64,000 nucleotides of DNA from Siphonodentalium dalli (GCA_032622095.1 CP136063.1:220365982-220429981); one strand, 5' to 3'; positions 44,411-57,087 are shown, counted from the first letter of the stretch. Notes: generated by a model from the sequence alone, not told the origin. Numbers and translations are program-made.

Positions 44411-45479
44411 TTTTGCAGTTCATGGTACCTAAAGGGGCAAAAAAGATAACAGTATTTTCAACCTATCAAATTTATTAATAGCCACTGTTTTTGTCCTGTC
44501 GTAGTAGTCGTGCAGATACTAAGGAAAAAGACGATTTTTGGCTGGATGGATCTAGAGAAATTCTTTGTTGAAAATCTCTTACAATTTTTGCCTGGATATA
44601 TGCAAAACGTGCGTCCGACCTTAATATGTTCGATGATTTGCTTCTACATGAGCTATATATGCCGATATGAACGATTTTATGACTGAAGCTATCTGAAATT
44701 TAGCGACAACCCTGTGCCAACGCATGCTCTTATATATATGCACCGTGCCATTCAACTAAAATATTCCCACGAGACTCGACATGGACATCCAGCTTAATAC
44801 TTCAAACAATTAAGTTTACTGATTCCCATGGGCCCACACAGGGTGGGGCTGCTATTTCCAAATTGGATTACACTCTAGCGTTTCTCCTCCTGTCTCCATT
44901 CAATATTGAATGGGAAATCACTTGCAGTCCGCAAACAGATTATGAGGGAACCCACAATTGTGCCGTTTAATATATGGTTTGCCATCAGATTACCCACAAT
45001 CTCTAGCCAAATACTCGCTCAATCCACGCAAACACATATCAACACCTAACACCACCTCCAGCATTATGGACGTTGTCCAAATTGTCATCTGACTTCCGTG
45101 TTCATTTCAGAAAGGTACAACCAGTGCTATTTATCTTCGTCTCGATCGGATTATAGAAACAGGGACGTGGCTGAAGGGTCTCCGTTTGCGTGGGGGTTTC
45201 CAGATTGGAATTTCCAAATACACACCCTCAAACCAGACATTTCATATATTGGGAGTGAGTGAACGTATTTGTCCTGGTGCTTAGGATAATACAGTAAAGG
45301 CTCACATAATGCTTTATTCGACGGTGGTCCCGTGAGTACGATGACTAAAATTTGATCAGGTAATTTTTCCATTTATACCCGTGAATTCATCCCCATGCAC
45401 GGTAGTAACAGACATAAGCATCGGCTCTCGATCCGTACGTTCGAAATTCTTTTCCAAATGTTTGTAAAACGGCTCCGGG
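44411..45479. other. Unassigned DNA
   Basis: A half hairpin word (CCAACGCATGCTCTTATATA near 44716) is the only repeat seen. A 73-codon minus frame (45151-45372) is unrecognised. Confidence 0.35.
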
Positions 45480-45640
45480 CCATTAACTAGGAAAACTTAT
45501 TTTAACTTGTATAAAATTGATATGATAATGTGTATGTGTTTAATTTATATTTGTATTCGCTTTATAGTCGGTCAAAAGCTCTTCAGAGCTTGTGTTTTGT
45601 AAAAGTTATCTTATCTTATCTTTATCTTATCATATAGCGT
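45480..45640 (+). mobile_element. LINE 3' end with TATCT tail
   Basis: Non-coding sequence ends in GTAAAAGTTATCTTATC and then further TTATCT repeats, the tail type also seen (inverted) at 8325. This is probably the 3' terminus of a severely truncated LINE. No coding remnant was seen. Confidence 0.45.
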
Positions 45641-45757
45641 GTACTGCTAAAAAATCGCCAGAAACCCGCGAGCCAGAAAGAGGGGGACGGGAATATATAG
45701 CAGCTCCGTTATCCAGATATTCCATTCATTAGAAGGACCGTTCACTCCGAAAACACT

Positions 45758-46020
45758 TTAACCTTTCCATGACTGGAGCGTCCTTAAATTTTGCAAATAC
45801 CCTGTGCCAATGTATTATCTTATATATGCGAGTCTCCCATAGGGAGCCTCGCATATACAAGAGAATGCATTGGCCAAACAACATTTACATTGTCCTTGTA
45901 AGCCAGTGCATTCTCTTATATATGCGAGGCTCCCCGTGGTAGACTCGCACATATAAGAAAATGCTATGACACAGTGTCTTTAAGGCTGCACCAGTGCAAC
46001 TCAGGTCATGAACGGGTTAA
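45758..46020. mobile_element. TTAA-type hairpin MITE with intact TTAA ends
   Basis: TTAACCTTTCCATGACTGGA at the left and GTCATGAACGGGTTAA at the right form short inverted termini bounded by TTAA on both sides. Two palindromes (45807-45873 and about 45904-45968) lie inside. The first centre reads CTCCCATAGGGAG, a different centre from that of the composite elements. Confidence 0.75.
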
Positions 46021-46198
46021 AACTGTTATTTTTGCCACAAAGCTGGACCTGGCTACTCTGAGCACACAGTATTTTGAGGGTGATTAAAAAAGACAAACTG
46101 TTCGTACTGTTTCTTGGCATTCTGTCTCTACCTTTCTGAATAACACCAATGTCATTTCGTCCTTTCTTCACTAAATGTATTCTCTCGTTCAATTGTGA

Positions 46199-49100
46199 AA
46201 GTATATCAACTAGCACGTTAATCAGACGGTATATACTCTGAAGTTAAAGTATATCAACTAGCACGTTAATCAGACGGTATATACTCTGAAGTTAAAGTAT
46301 ATCAACTAGCACGTTAATCAGACGGTATATACTCTGAAGTTAAAGTATATCAACTAGCACGTTAATCAGACGGTATATACTCTGAAGTTAAAGTATATCA
46401 ACTAGCACGTTAATCAGACGGTATATACTCTGAAGTTAAAGTATATCAACTAGCACGTTAATCAGACGGTATATACTCTGAAGTTAAAGTATATCAACTA
46501 GCACGTTAATCAGACGGTATATACTCTGAAGTTAAAGTATATCAACTAGCACGTTAATCAGACGGTATATACTCTGAAGTTAAAGTATATCAACTAGCAC
46601 GTTAATCAGACGGTATATACTCTGAAGTTAAAATATATCAACTAGCACGTTAATCAGACGGTATATACTCTGAAGTTAAAGTATATCAACTAGCATGTTA
46701 ATCAGACGGTATATACTCTGAAGTTAAAGTATATCAACTAGCACGTTAATCAGACGGTATATACTCTGAAGTTAAAGTATATCAACTAGCACGTTAATCA
46801 GACGGTATATACTCTGAAGTTAAAGTATATCAACTAGCACGTTAATCAGACGGTATATACTCTGAAGTTAAAGTATATCAACTAGCACGTTAATCAGACG
46901 GTATATACTCTGAAGTTAAAGTATATCAACTAGCACGTTAATCAGACGGTATATACTCTGAAGTTAAAGTATATCAACTAGCACGTTAATCAGACGGTAT
47001 ATACTCTGAAGTTAAAGTATATCAACTAGCATGTTAATCAGACGGTATATACTCTGAAGTTAAAGTATATCAACTAGCACGTTAATCAGACGGCATATAC
47101 TCTGAAGTTAAAGTATATCAACTAGCACGTTAATCAGACGGTATATACTCTGAAGTTAAAGTATATCAACTAGCACGTTAATCAGACGGTATATACTCTG
47201 AAGTTAAAGTATATCAACTAGCACGTTAATCAGACGGTATATACTCTGAAGTTAAAGTATATCAACTAGCACGTTAATCAGACGGTATATACTCTGAAGT
47301 TAAAGTATATCAACTAGCACGTTAATCAGACGGTATATACTCTGAAGTTAAAGTATATCAACTAGCACGTTAATCAGACGGTATATACTCTGAAGTTAAA
47401 GTATATCAACTAGCACGTTAATCAGACGGTATATACTCTGAAGTTAAAGTATATCAACTAGCATGTTAATCAGACGGTATATACTCTGAAGTTAAAGTAT
47501 ATCAACTAGCACGTTAATCAGACGGTATATACTCTGAAGTTAAAGTATATCAACTAGCACGTTAATCAGACGGTATATACTCTGAAGTTAAAGTATATCA
47601 ACTAGCACGTTAATCAGACGGTATATACTCTGAAGTTAAAGTATATCAACTAGCATGTTAATCAGACGGTATATACTCTGAAGTTAAAGTATATCAACTA
47701 GCACGTTAATCAGACGGTATATACTCTGAAGTTAAAGTATATCAACTAGCACGTTAATCAGACGGTATATACTCTGAAGTTAAAGTATATCAACTAGCAC
47801 GTTAATCAGACGGTATATACTCTGAAGTTAAAGTATATCAACTAGCACGTTAATCAGACGGTATATACTCTGAAGTTAAAGTATATCAACTAGCATGTTA
47901 ATCAGACGGTATATACTCTGAAGTTAAAGTATATCAACTAGCACGTTAATCAGACGGTATATACTCTGAAGTTAAAGTATATCAACTAGCATGTTAATCA
48001 GACGGTATATACTCTGAAGTTAAAGTATATCAACTAGCACGTTAATCAGACGGTATATACTCTGAAGTTAAAGTATATCAACTAGCACGTTAATCAGACG
48101 GTATATACTCTGAAGTTAAAGTATATCAACTAGCATGTTAATCAGACGGTATATACTCTGAAGTTAAAGTATATCAACTAGCATGTTAATCAGACGGTAT
48201 ATACTCTGAAGTTAAAGTATATCAACTAGCACGTTAATCAGACGGTATATACTCTGAAGTTAAAGTATATCAACTAGCACGTTAATCAGACGGTATATAC
48301 TCTGAAGTTAAAGTATATCAACTAGCACGTTAATCAGACGGTATATACTCTGAAGTTAAAGTATATCAACTAGCATGTTAATCAGACGGTATATACTCTG
48401 AAGTTAAAGTATATCAACTAGCACGTTAATCAGACGGTATATACTCTGAAGTTAAAGTATATCAACTAGCACGTTAATCAGACGGTATATACTCTGAAGT
48501 TAAAGTATATCAACTAGCATGTTAATCAGACGGTATATACTCTGAAGTTAAAGTATATCAACTAGCATGTTAATCAGACGGTATATACTCTGAAGTTAAA
48601 GTATATCAACTAGCAAGTTAATCAGACGGTATATACTCTGAAGTTAAAGTATATCAACTAGCACGTTAATCAGACGGTATATACTCTGAAGTTAAAGTAT
48701 ATCAACTAGCACGTTAATCAGACGGTATATACTCTGAAGTTAAAGTATATCAACTAGCACGTTAATCAGACGGTATATACTCTGAAGTTAAAGTATATCA
48801 ACTAGCATGTTAATCAGACGGTATATACTCTGAAGTTAAAGTATATCAACTAGCACGTTAATCAGACGGTATATACTCTGAAGTTAAAGTATATCAACTA
48901 GCATGTTAATCAGACGGTATATACTCTGAAGTTAAAGTATATCAACTAGCACGTTAATCAGACGGTATATACTCTGAAGTTAAAGTATATCAACTAGCAC
49001 GTTAATCAGACGGTATATACTCTGAAGTTAAAGTATATCAACTAGCATGTTAATCAGACGGTATATACTCTGAAGTTAAAGTATATCAACTAGCATGTTA

Positions 49101-50020
49101 ATCAGACGGTATATACTCTGAAGTTAAAGTATATCAACTAGCACGTTAATCAGACGGTATATACTCTGAAGTTAAAGTATATCAACTAGCACGTTAATCA
49201 GACGGTATATACTCTGAAGTTAAAGTATATCAACTAGCATGTTAATCAGACGGTATATACTCTGAAGTTAAAGTATATCAACTAGCACGTTAATCAGACG
49301 GTATATACTCTGAAGTTAAAGTATATCAACTAGCACGTTAATCAGACGGTATATACTCTGAAGTTAAAGTATATCAACTAGCACGTTAATCAGACGGTAT
49401 ATACTCTGAAGTTAAAGTATATCAACTAGCATGTTAATCAGACGGTATATACTCTGAAGTTAAAGTATATCAACTAGCACGTTAATCAGACGGTATATAC
49501 TCTGAAGTTAAAGTATATCAACTAGCACGTTAATCAGACGGTATATACTCTGAAGTTAAAGTATATCAACTAGCATGTTAATCAGACGGTATATACTCTG
49601 AAGTTAAAGTATATCAACTAGCACGTTAATCAGACGGTATATACTCTGAAGTTAAAGTATATCAACTAGCACGTTAATCAGACGGTATATACTCTGAAGT
49701 TAAAGTATATCAACTAGCACGTTAATCAGACGGTATATACTCTGAAGTTAAAGTATATCAACTAGCATGTTAATCAGACGGTATATACTCTGAAGTTAAA
49801 GTATATCAACTAGCACGTTAATCAGACGGTATATACTCTGAAGTTAAAGTATATCAACTAGCACGTTAATCAGACGGTATATACTCTGAAGTTAAAGTAT
49901 ATCAACTAGCATGTTAATCAGACGGTATATACTCTGAAGTTAAAGTATATCAACTAGCATGTTAATCAGACGGTATATACTCTGAAGTTAAAGTATATCA
50001 ACTAGCATGTTAATCAGACG
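46199..50020. repeat. 48-bp satellite array, about 80 units
   Basis: A 3.8-kb block of head-to-tail 48-bp units: GTATATCAACTAGCACGTTA, ATCAGACGGTATATACTCTG, AAGTTAAA. Units are almost identical. Of 80 copies, 57 have CACG, 22 have CATG and one has CAAG at the same base. Only two other changes were noted (a T in the unit at 46633, CGGCAT near 47094). Each unit can form an ATATACT/AGTATAT stem. No frame crosses it. The array starts in unique DNA after a TTAA MITE and stops within a unit at GACGACC. Confidence 0.97.
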
Positions 50021-50446
50021 ACCAAAAACACATTAGTTTCATTCAATCACGAATCGCAATTTTCACCTCTCGCTTAAATAACCTTGATTCTAGCTCATGT
50101 CAACAGACGAGGTAAGTTTCTGAAGAAAAAAAACCATTGTGCAATCAAACATGGTTCTCAGACTAGTGCAGCCATATGCATGCCGGGGGTGCACGCAACC
50201 CATATGCAGGTAACTGAACTCAGTGTAAACAATACTTCTTCCTTATAAACAATCAAAATCCACAAACGTTTTAAAAGGCACGGGTGGACTTGGTTGCAGG
50301 TTATAAGTTAGAAATAAAAGTTATGAAATTATGACAATTTCCGAGCCTATCGTTTGTTTATATACAGCTCATAAAAAGTGATATAACAATGTGTTGTAAA
50401 CAGTTTTAACCTAAATCTAAATCTTTTATTCACTCATATAAACACA
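50021..50446. other. Unique DNA after the satellite
   Basis: It starts abruptly inside a satellite unit (GACGACCAAAAACAC). No gene or repeat was seen before the composite MITE. Confidence 0.35.
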
Positions 50447-50452
50447 TATATG

Positions 50453-50913
50453 CGACCCGCCATATCAAATTAAATCCAGTCGTAAGTCGGGATTTTTTTT
50501 ACCCTGTGCCAATGCATTCACTTATATATGCGAGTCGACCATAGGTCGCCTCGCATATATAAGAGAATGCATTGGCCTAACAATTTTTTATCATTTTTTT
50601 AAAATAAATGTTTCTTACAATTTTTAGGACATAAAATAAAAAACATCCATTACCCTGCAGGGAGCCCCACACATATATAGAAGCATATAGAAGAGTGTCG
50701 TCTGCTCATGTTTGTCTGGGGCTCTGTATGGGTGAAATTATAAAATTGTTAAAGAATACAAGAAAAATTTATTAAAATTGTAAACAATTGTTAGGCCAAT
50801 GCATTCTCTTATATATGCGAGGCGACATATGGTCGACTCGCATATATAAGAAAATGCATTGGCACAGGGTAAAAAAAATCCCGACTTACGACTGTATTTG
50901 ATATGGCGGGTCA
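50453..50913. mobile_element. Composite hairpin MITE, copy 2
   Basis: Same structure as the 38.5-kb copy and highly similar throughout: termini YGACCCGCC...GGCGGGTCA and palindromes at 50509-50575 and 50796-50862. TATATG lies directly on both sides (50447-50452 and 50914-50919), a possible 6-bp target duplication, although the surrounding sequence is AT-rich. Confidence 0.85.
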
Positions 50914-50939
50914 TATATGTGACATAAGAGGTCAAAATA

Positions 50940-51500
50940 TTAATAATCTTGAATCAATGAACTGGCGTTGGTGATACTTACATGAATTATCCAGTAAACG
51001 GTTATTAATTGGATGGGGGTGGGTGGGTCTGCGATGAACCAAGCAGTGTAGTTAGGGCTCGTATAAATTCTCCTAATTTGTGAAGTTGTACAGCATTTTT
51101 TGTATTCATTATTTGCCCCAGATTGTATAAATTTGGTGACTGAGTAAGGGATAAAGGTAAGAAACGTCGCCCCAGTGATTCCGTTCTCACACAATTAAAC
51201 ATATAATGATATTCATCCCCAGTTGCCGCTACACTGCATGCAGTACAGTAATATCTGGATCCAGGGTCTGTTGTTTTCCCCCATGAACCTGTTTCAATCG
51301 GGAGGCGGTGGGTATGACACCGAAAGCGAACAATAGATATTGCATCTTTTCTGCATACATGATTTAAATAAGTTTCAACATTGAACTTGTGCTTAATATG
51401 CCGATAAAGTGAACTTAGTGAGATATCCACGGTATTGAGTGTTTTGCTTAACGCACACTCTATGCGTCCTCTACTGCATGTAACATTATATAACATGGCT
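50940..51500 (-). mobile_element. LINE C-terminal fragment, second family
   Basis: A minus-strand frame (51005-51496) reads YLNHVCRKDAISIVRFRCHT, then HRLPIETGSW and RYYCTACSVAATGDEYHYMF followed by NCVRTESLGRRF. This is the helix plus CCHC/CCxxH knuckle found after the RT domain of many invertebrate LINEs. It differs from the 8.3-kb and 57-kb families. It is 5'-truncated and directly adjoins a composite MITE (50453-50913). Confidence 0.7.
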
Positions 51501-51629
51501 TTTGTTTTCTAACACTGCGTATGATCTTGACTATAGCATGGTATTTATGCGATATTTATGATTGGTATAAGAACAAAATATGTCTATATTTTAATATTCT
51601 TTCTGTTTATGGTGGTTTAACGGATGTCG

Positions 51630-51710
51630 TTATTTTAACAGCGAGGCTCATATATAAGAAAATGCACTGGCACATTATATTTAATGCTGCACCAGCGCTC
51701 CCGTTCTTTC
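51630..51710 (+). repeat. Fragment of TTAA hairpin MITE
   Basis: GCGAGGCTCATATATAAGAA, then ATGCACTGGCACATTA and CTGCACCAGCGCTCCCGTTC, matches the right arm and terminus of the 5.7-kb and 45.8-kb elements. Confidence 0.55.
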
Positions 51711-52114
51711 CAAATAGACATAAAATTAGTCAATTTGTTCTAAATGCAATTCTACTATTACCAGGCATATAAACCATGAACATGATTGGGTCAGTATTAT
51801 TATGGGCTGTCGTGCTCTCCAGACATGCTTATGGCTGCACTATTATTATGTTGACATCTGTCTCGTGTGGACGTTTTGTGTCATTAAACTGTTACTGTTA
51901 CATGAACATTAAGGATACGCTATCCGATTTGAGACCATACAACCATCATATATGCACAATTTTGTACACAAGAAAATAACCACATGTAGGTCGTACCTAT
52001 ATGGGGCCCACTCGTATAGTTTAAGTGTCCAAATATCGACTACCAAAGGAGTACGTTTCAACATGCTTTGAATTTTTTTCAGGCGAGAAAAATTCCACGC
52101 ATCGCCTCTTTTTT

Positions 52115-52505
52115 AAAGTGATGTGAAACACTCCGGTATGGTGATCAAATGGAAATGGAGAATAATCTTGTTCAAAGTGGTATTTTTACAAATAGTGTAT
52201 CCAAATTGACAACACACACCGTCGTTCTTATATATGAATTAAATGCAGTTACTCTCGATGGCGAAATCCTTTTAGTTAGATTATCGCCGATAGATGCGTC
52301 CCAAATCGAATAGTAAATATTTACAATTGAGCGTTGTTCTGACAAAGTTTTCTATGGAGTGGTACAGTCGATTTGCTTAAAATTTTCGGCGATGTTAGTA
52401 GAATGTTACATTCCTCCAGTTGTCATAGTGCCCGAATACTAAATAATCAGCTTCACGCACCCGAACAAGTACATAATATGTCTTTACAGAGGGCGAATGC
52501 TTCCG
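52115..52505 (+). repeat. Dispersed 390-bp repeat, copy 2
   Basis: A diverged direct copy of 44020-44410. It is followed by three or four short units of AGGCGGTATCTAATAAAGAG (52505-52595). Confidence 0.75.
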
Positions 52506-52956
52506 TCGCCCAAAAGGCGGTATCCAATAAAGAGCGTCGCCCTAAAGGCGGTATCTAATAAAGATCGTTAGGCGGTATCTAATAAAGAGCGTTTTCAATT
52601 GTGAACTTTTGCGATCGTTTCGACGTATTGCTTACGTATGTTTTTTTATATACACGATGTCTGTGTCATTGCATTTGTTTCTATTTACCTGGTAAGTTAT
52701 AATTGGTTGGGAAATTTTTGACTAATTTGGTGCCAAATCGGACCTTGGGTTTTCAATTACAACACACGGGCTCCTCGAATTTAAGAATGTACAAAATAAT
52801 TCGCTAAGATGTATAGTCACTATATTCAACATGAACCGGTCGTTGACATGGAAACCATAACCGAGCTTTATCATTGATTGTTGTTTTTATTTTTCGGGTG
52901 GGCGACCAAAATTGGAAACCTGATAAAATGTTTAACTATCAAAGAGTATATAGCAA

Positions 52957-54278
52957 TTAAAGCCACATGGCGGTTTGTGCTCCAAAATACGCCTGATAAT
53001 ATTAGCTTTTGACTGTTTTTCCATATCGAAATAGGCCGATAAATACCCGAACTACTTGGCTGCGACCATTATATGTCACATAACGACGCATTGGAGTTAT
53101 AAAAAGCACTTTTCTTCGTTTTAATTATCAAAAATTATTTAGTACCATGCATGCATGTTTCAGAGCGACGACACCTTTAAAGTTTCTGCCTATGTTATTT
53201 TTACGCGACCGCTGATTAAAATAAATAACCGGCACAAACGAAAAGATCTCAAATTTATCGAAAAATATAAGAAACAAAACACGTATTTTCAGCGCTATAT
53301 CGACGAATTGGTTTGAAATCTTACACGCATAGGCATGCTTTAGGGACATCGTTACATGTTGCAAGGGAAAATGCCAGTCTTTATCTCACAGGGCGACAAT
53401 TTCGATGAATCCAGGAAGTCGTTTGACCGATTATGAAGTCCTATTAGTACAATTAATATTTTTTCTATTTTTGATCACACGAACGCGATAGAAGCGTGTA
53501 GTCACATGCGTACCAGCTTATTTAGCATTTGAAGGGTGTATACCGATTGAAATGAGGACATGCTGGTAAGCATTAGCTATACTTAATGTAGTATTATAAT
53601 GTTATAAAGTGAAGGTCCGCGTATAGTGGTGAACATATACAGAGTAAACGACCTCACACTCCATGCCCATCTCATGTACGTTATAAACGGACATTATTCA
53701 AGCTTCCCAAAATAATGTCTACATATACGAGGAGGTGTATTGACAAGTACACGAACTATTGATATTGATAGGGGAGCAAACTTAATAAAAGCCCTTGGGC
53801 TTGTTGTTTAATCCCCTTTCCAATCAGTCGAATATTTGTACTACTCTATATACTCCTGTTAAATGTCTGTCAAATGTTTATATATGTTATATTTTGATTG
53901 GAATAAAATATTTTTACACTAACTATTGATATACCGACTTCGTAATTTTCCACTGAATAATACTTCCCATGGTCACAGACATTTGCCGTTTCCAATTGTT
54001 CGCTCATAAGTGAAACAAACGCTCTCTATGTCTACCATGCCATGAATAGACTAACACTGAACGCTCTTTTCTGTACCATACCATGCAAATGGCCGTTTTT
54101 TATTTGGGACCCAAAACATCGTGTTCAAAATTTAATTTTTATGACTTCAATGTGTCTTTCTGTGACATATTGTGGAGAGATAGTTCAAGTATTTATCGAC
54201 CTATTTCGATACCGGGGAAAATTTAAACGCGAATATTAATAGGCTAATTTGGAGTGCAAACCGCCATGTGGCTTTCAA
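52957..54278. mobile_element. DNA transposon remnant, 150-bp inverted termini
   Basis: The left end TTAAAGCCACATGGCGGTTT and right end CAAACCGCCATGTGGCTTTCAA belong to inverted repeats of about 150 bp that also share TATTTCGATA and GTGACATA. The 1.3-kb interior has no recognisable transposase. Solo right ends occur at 10310-10450, 29700-29790 and 41240-41395. Confidence 0.65.
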
Positions 54279-55621
54279 CTAAGAAAGAAATAATTGATAA
54301 GAAATTCCACAAAAGTAGGTCCAGGATGGTGCTTATTTCCACGTGTACGTTGAACTTCATTTACGATTAAAAATCTCAACCTCCTTAATAAGTTACTTCG
54401 AGCTTACCTGTACGTATTTAACTAAGAAAGAAATAACTTATAAGAAATTCCTCAAAATTTTAAGCAGGATTCTGAACATATGCCCTCAACCACGTTTGAT
54501 TAACTATTCACTAGTATCCTAGAGTTGTGATCCGTATGAGGAGACGACATGAACTGATGACCAGCATTGACAGGGGAGTTTCATATGTGAAATACCTGGT
54601 GTCAGTACCAACCACGTGATTACCTCCCATCAAATATTAGAATAGTAACGCCGCTGCGAACGTATCCGATTTTCATGCAAACAGTCTATTTACTCAAAGT
54701 CGATTAGAGATGCATCCAAGAAACATCAATGCTACACCACGTGATCAATACTATACTATACCACGTGATCATATATCAGCGTATCGTTTTATCAGAGCAA
54801 GCGATCGAAGACAACCCGATATCACGAAACCACTCCGGATCAGCTAGTCTTGCTGTATACGTTAGAGGGTGCTGGTGTTCGGGACCAAGATCCGTGCAGA
54901 GTTAATTCCCATACGCAGGACTTACCGCTGCCGCACCTACGCGTAATACGAAGAAATGTAACATTTATTTATTTGAGATTTTTGTAGGTTACAATTCATT
55001 CTGCATTATTCTGAGAAACTGAACTGTCCATATTCATTTGAAAATTGTCTAGATCAAGCCAGAATGAATTGTAACTAACAAAACACTTCAATAAACAAAA
55101 TGTTAGATTTAATTAAGAAGATACATATGCCTGCAGCGGTCAGACATAGCGTAGCGAGGGGACTGAACTCTGTTTTTCAGCTTGGTTCGGGACATGAGCT
55201 CTCGTTTATAATTCATTTACTACACATTAAATCGTTTGGGTTTCCATGAGACCCTGACTTTTCATATCCCAATCTGACTGTTCTCACAGTTCAAAGTTCA
55301 AATTTTCATTTATCAAATAAATTTTGTTATATGATATTATGAGAACCTAATACATAATTGTACAAGTACAATACTCTATTATTATATATTATATATTCTA
55401 AAACTGCTCTGTCGGCATATTGTATGTGCATGCTTGGTGGACCTATACGACAATGTGCCATCTCCCATTGCTCACATGGGCACCATACTAAGTCGACCAG
55501 AACGACATCTAAAGAAACATCAATGCTATACCACGTGATCATATATCAGCGTATCGTTTTACTACTATATACGAAATCGGGAATTCGTATACAGTATAGT
55601 ATTATCAGTTCACTATTTCAG
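54279..55621. other. Unassigned DNA upstream of candidate exon
   Basis: A block with CCACGTGATCATATATCAGC and GTATCGTTTTA occurs at about 54761 and again at about 55530, a direct duplication. The upstream part of the open frame (55358-55621) has no coding character. Confidence 0.35.
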
Positions 55622-55921
55622 GAAAATCAGATTAAAGGAAAAGCCATTGTTTTATTGAACATTCAAGAACATGCCATTTGTACACTGTCTATGTTTTCTG
55701 GCAGCATCGCTTTGATCCACCAACAACATTGCAGTACACCGGAACCATGCGATTCGTACACGCTCAATGTGGTAACACAAAGTGGTAAAACCATCAAGTC
55801 TGTCGCTCTAACGATCAAATCCCGACCGTATAGTATTTGTCTTATGGATCATCGCATCTACCTGACGCAGTATAATCAAGATAAGATAGCAGTGTACATG
55901 CAGTCAGGGTCGGGATCATGA
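55622..55921 (+). CDS. Possible terminal exon, unrecognised protein
   Basis: A clean acceptor (CACTATTTCAG) is followed by 99 open codons and TGA. The peptide starts ENQIKGKAIVLLN and contains TLNVVTQSGKTIKSVALTIK, then RPYSICLMDHRIYLTQYN and KIAVYMQSG. Alternating hydrophobic residues and the 'R-P-x-x-I-C ... x-I-Y-L-T ... I-A-V-Y' pattern resemble the last blades of beta-propeller (NHL/TRIM-like) proteins, but I do not recognise a family. Open sequence continues upstream of the acceptor with low-complexity composition. Upstream exons were not found. Confidence 0.4.
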   Translation, partial: ENQIKGKAIVLLNIQEHAICTLSMFSGSIALIHQQHCSTPEPCDSYTLNVVTQSGKTIKSVALTIKSRPYSICLMDHRIYLTQYNQDKIAVYMQSGSGS

Positions 55922-55984
55922 CAGAGCAAACAGTGACCATTCTAGGTAAAATGCCCCTATTATGCCAGCATGGTGGGAGAACTA

Positions 55985-56311
55985 TGAGGCCGGATTCGTC
56001 ATATCAGGTTTAAACCTGGTCTACGTAAACCTCTAGATTTAAACCGTCATGAGTCAGCAAAATCAGTGGTTTAAACCCGAGACCGCAGGTCTAAGTGACG
56101 CATTCGTCATCTCTGGTTTAAACCTGGTCCAGCCAGATTAGTGGTTTAGCAGTAGTGTCTCTGTATAATCATATCACCGAATCGAGTGTCAATTAGCTGG
56201 TAACTGAACGACAAAAACGCCCCCTTAGATCCGGTTTTGCTGGACCGCCAATGTAGGTTAAACCAGGTTTAAACTCGGAGGTTTAAACCGGAGATGACGA
56301 ATCCGGCCTCA
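55985..56311. mobile_element. MITE rich in GGTTTAAACC palindromes
   Basis: The terminal inverted repeats are TGAGGCCGGATTCGTCAT and ATGACGAATCCGGCCTCA. The 327-bp element contains several GGTTTAAAC words, most within palindromes such as CAGGTTTAAACCTG. No coding capacity. Confidence 0.8.
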
Positions 56312-56842
56312 GTGATTAAACAGGTCAAATGTTTTTGGTAATTTTATATGCATATAGGGGAATATCAAGATTCACTCCAACGCCAATTAAGATCTCTCGT
56401 TATTTCCATGATTGCTACTCAATAGATTGATTTAAACATATTTTATTGTATATAAATTGCGCACATGGGGATTGGGACACAAGTTTTGTCCATGTATTGA
56501 TGTCCCTCTCCCACAGTGACGTCATATTCCACCAGTACAAAACCTGGTCCCGAACTGTTTGATGTTCTGACAAGGAGCTTTGTAACTATGAATAAAGAAG
56601 ACCAGTAATAGATCTCTTTGTTAATACTTCTCCTTTCATAATCTACTTCACAGTAGAGGTGATCCCAGCTAGAGATTGCATGTTGTTGTGTGACATTTGT
56701 GAGCCGATATCGCAAAAACAAGCATTGAATCAATTAATTAATTACCGGATATAAATTCCATGAGTGTGAATCAATTAATTAATTACCGGGGATAAATTCC
56801 ATGAGTGTAAGCGACGCAGAGCAAACTCGCTCACAAAGTGAC
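56312..56842. other. Unassigned; minus frame near AATAAA
   Basis: A 96-codon minus-strand frame (56443-56733) ends with its TAA inside an AATAAA motif. No family is recognised and no acceptor was convincing. GAATCAATTAATTAATTACC is duplicated at about 56727 and 56769. Confidence 0.3.
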
Positions 56843-57087
56843 TTAACCCTTTACCCAACAGAACGGCCCTGTGCCAATGCATGCTCTTATATATGCGAGT
56901 CGACCTATACTCGCATATATAAGAGAATGCATTGGCACAGGGCATATCTGTAACCATCACAATGTGGTCAATGAACCGGTTCCAATGATATCCATATTTG
57001 TATGGTGTTATTGAGACAGACCGAAGATATTTTAGGCTGTTGAAGCTTTATATGGGCGTTTTTGGCCATTTTTTGGGTAAAGGTGTC
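56843..57087. mobile_element. Hairpin MITE with TTAACCCTTTACCC ends
   Basis: It starts TTAACCCTTTACCCAACAGA, carries the palindrome (56874-56935), and ends with TTTTTTGGGTAAAGGTG. The 3' portion (CACAATGTGGTCAATGAACC and onward) is shared with 34151-34304. The terminus differs from the other TTAA group after the first nine bases. Confidence 0.65.

Noticed and set aside
46199-50020. CRISPR array
   Set aside because: The unit is a head-to-tail 48-bp satellite with no unique spacers, in a eukaryotic genome.
44020-52505. LTR retrotransposon with 390-bp LTRs
   Set aside because: The direct repeats are too diverged for a pair of LTRs, and no gag, protease, RT or integrase lies between them; the only RT-like fragment is a LINE tail on the opposite strand.
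56443-56733. Minus-strand 96-codon gene ending at AATAAA
   Set aside because: No family resemblance, no convincing acceptor, and the stop inside AATAAA may be chance in AT-rich DNA.
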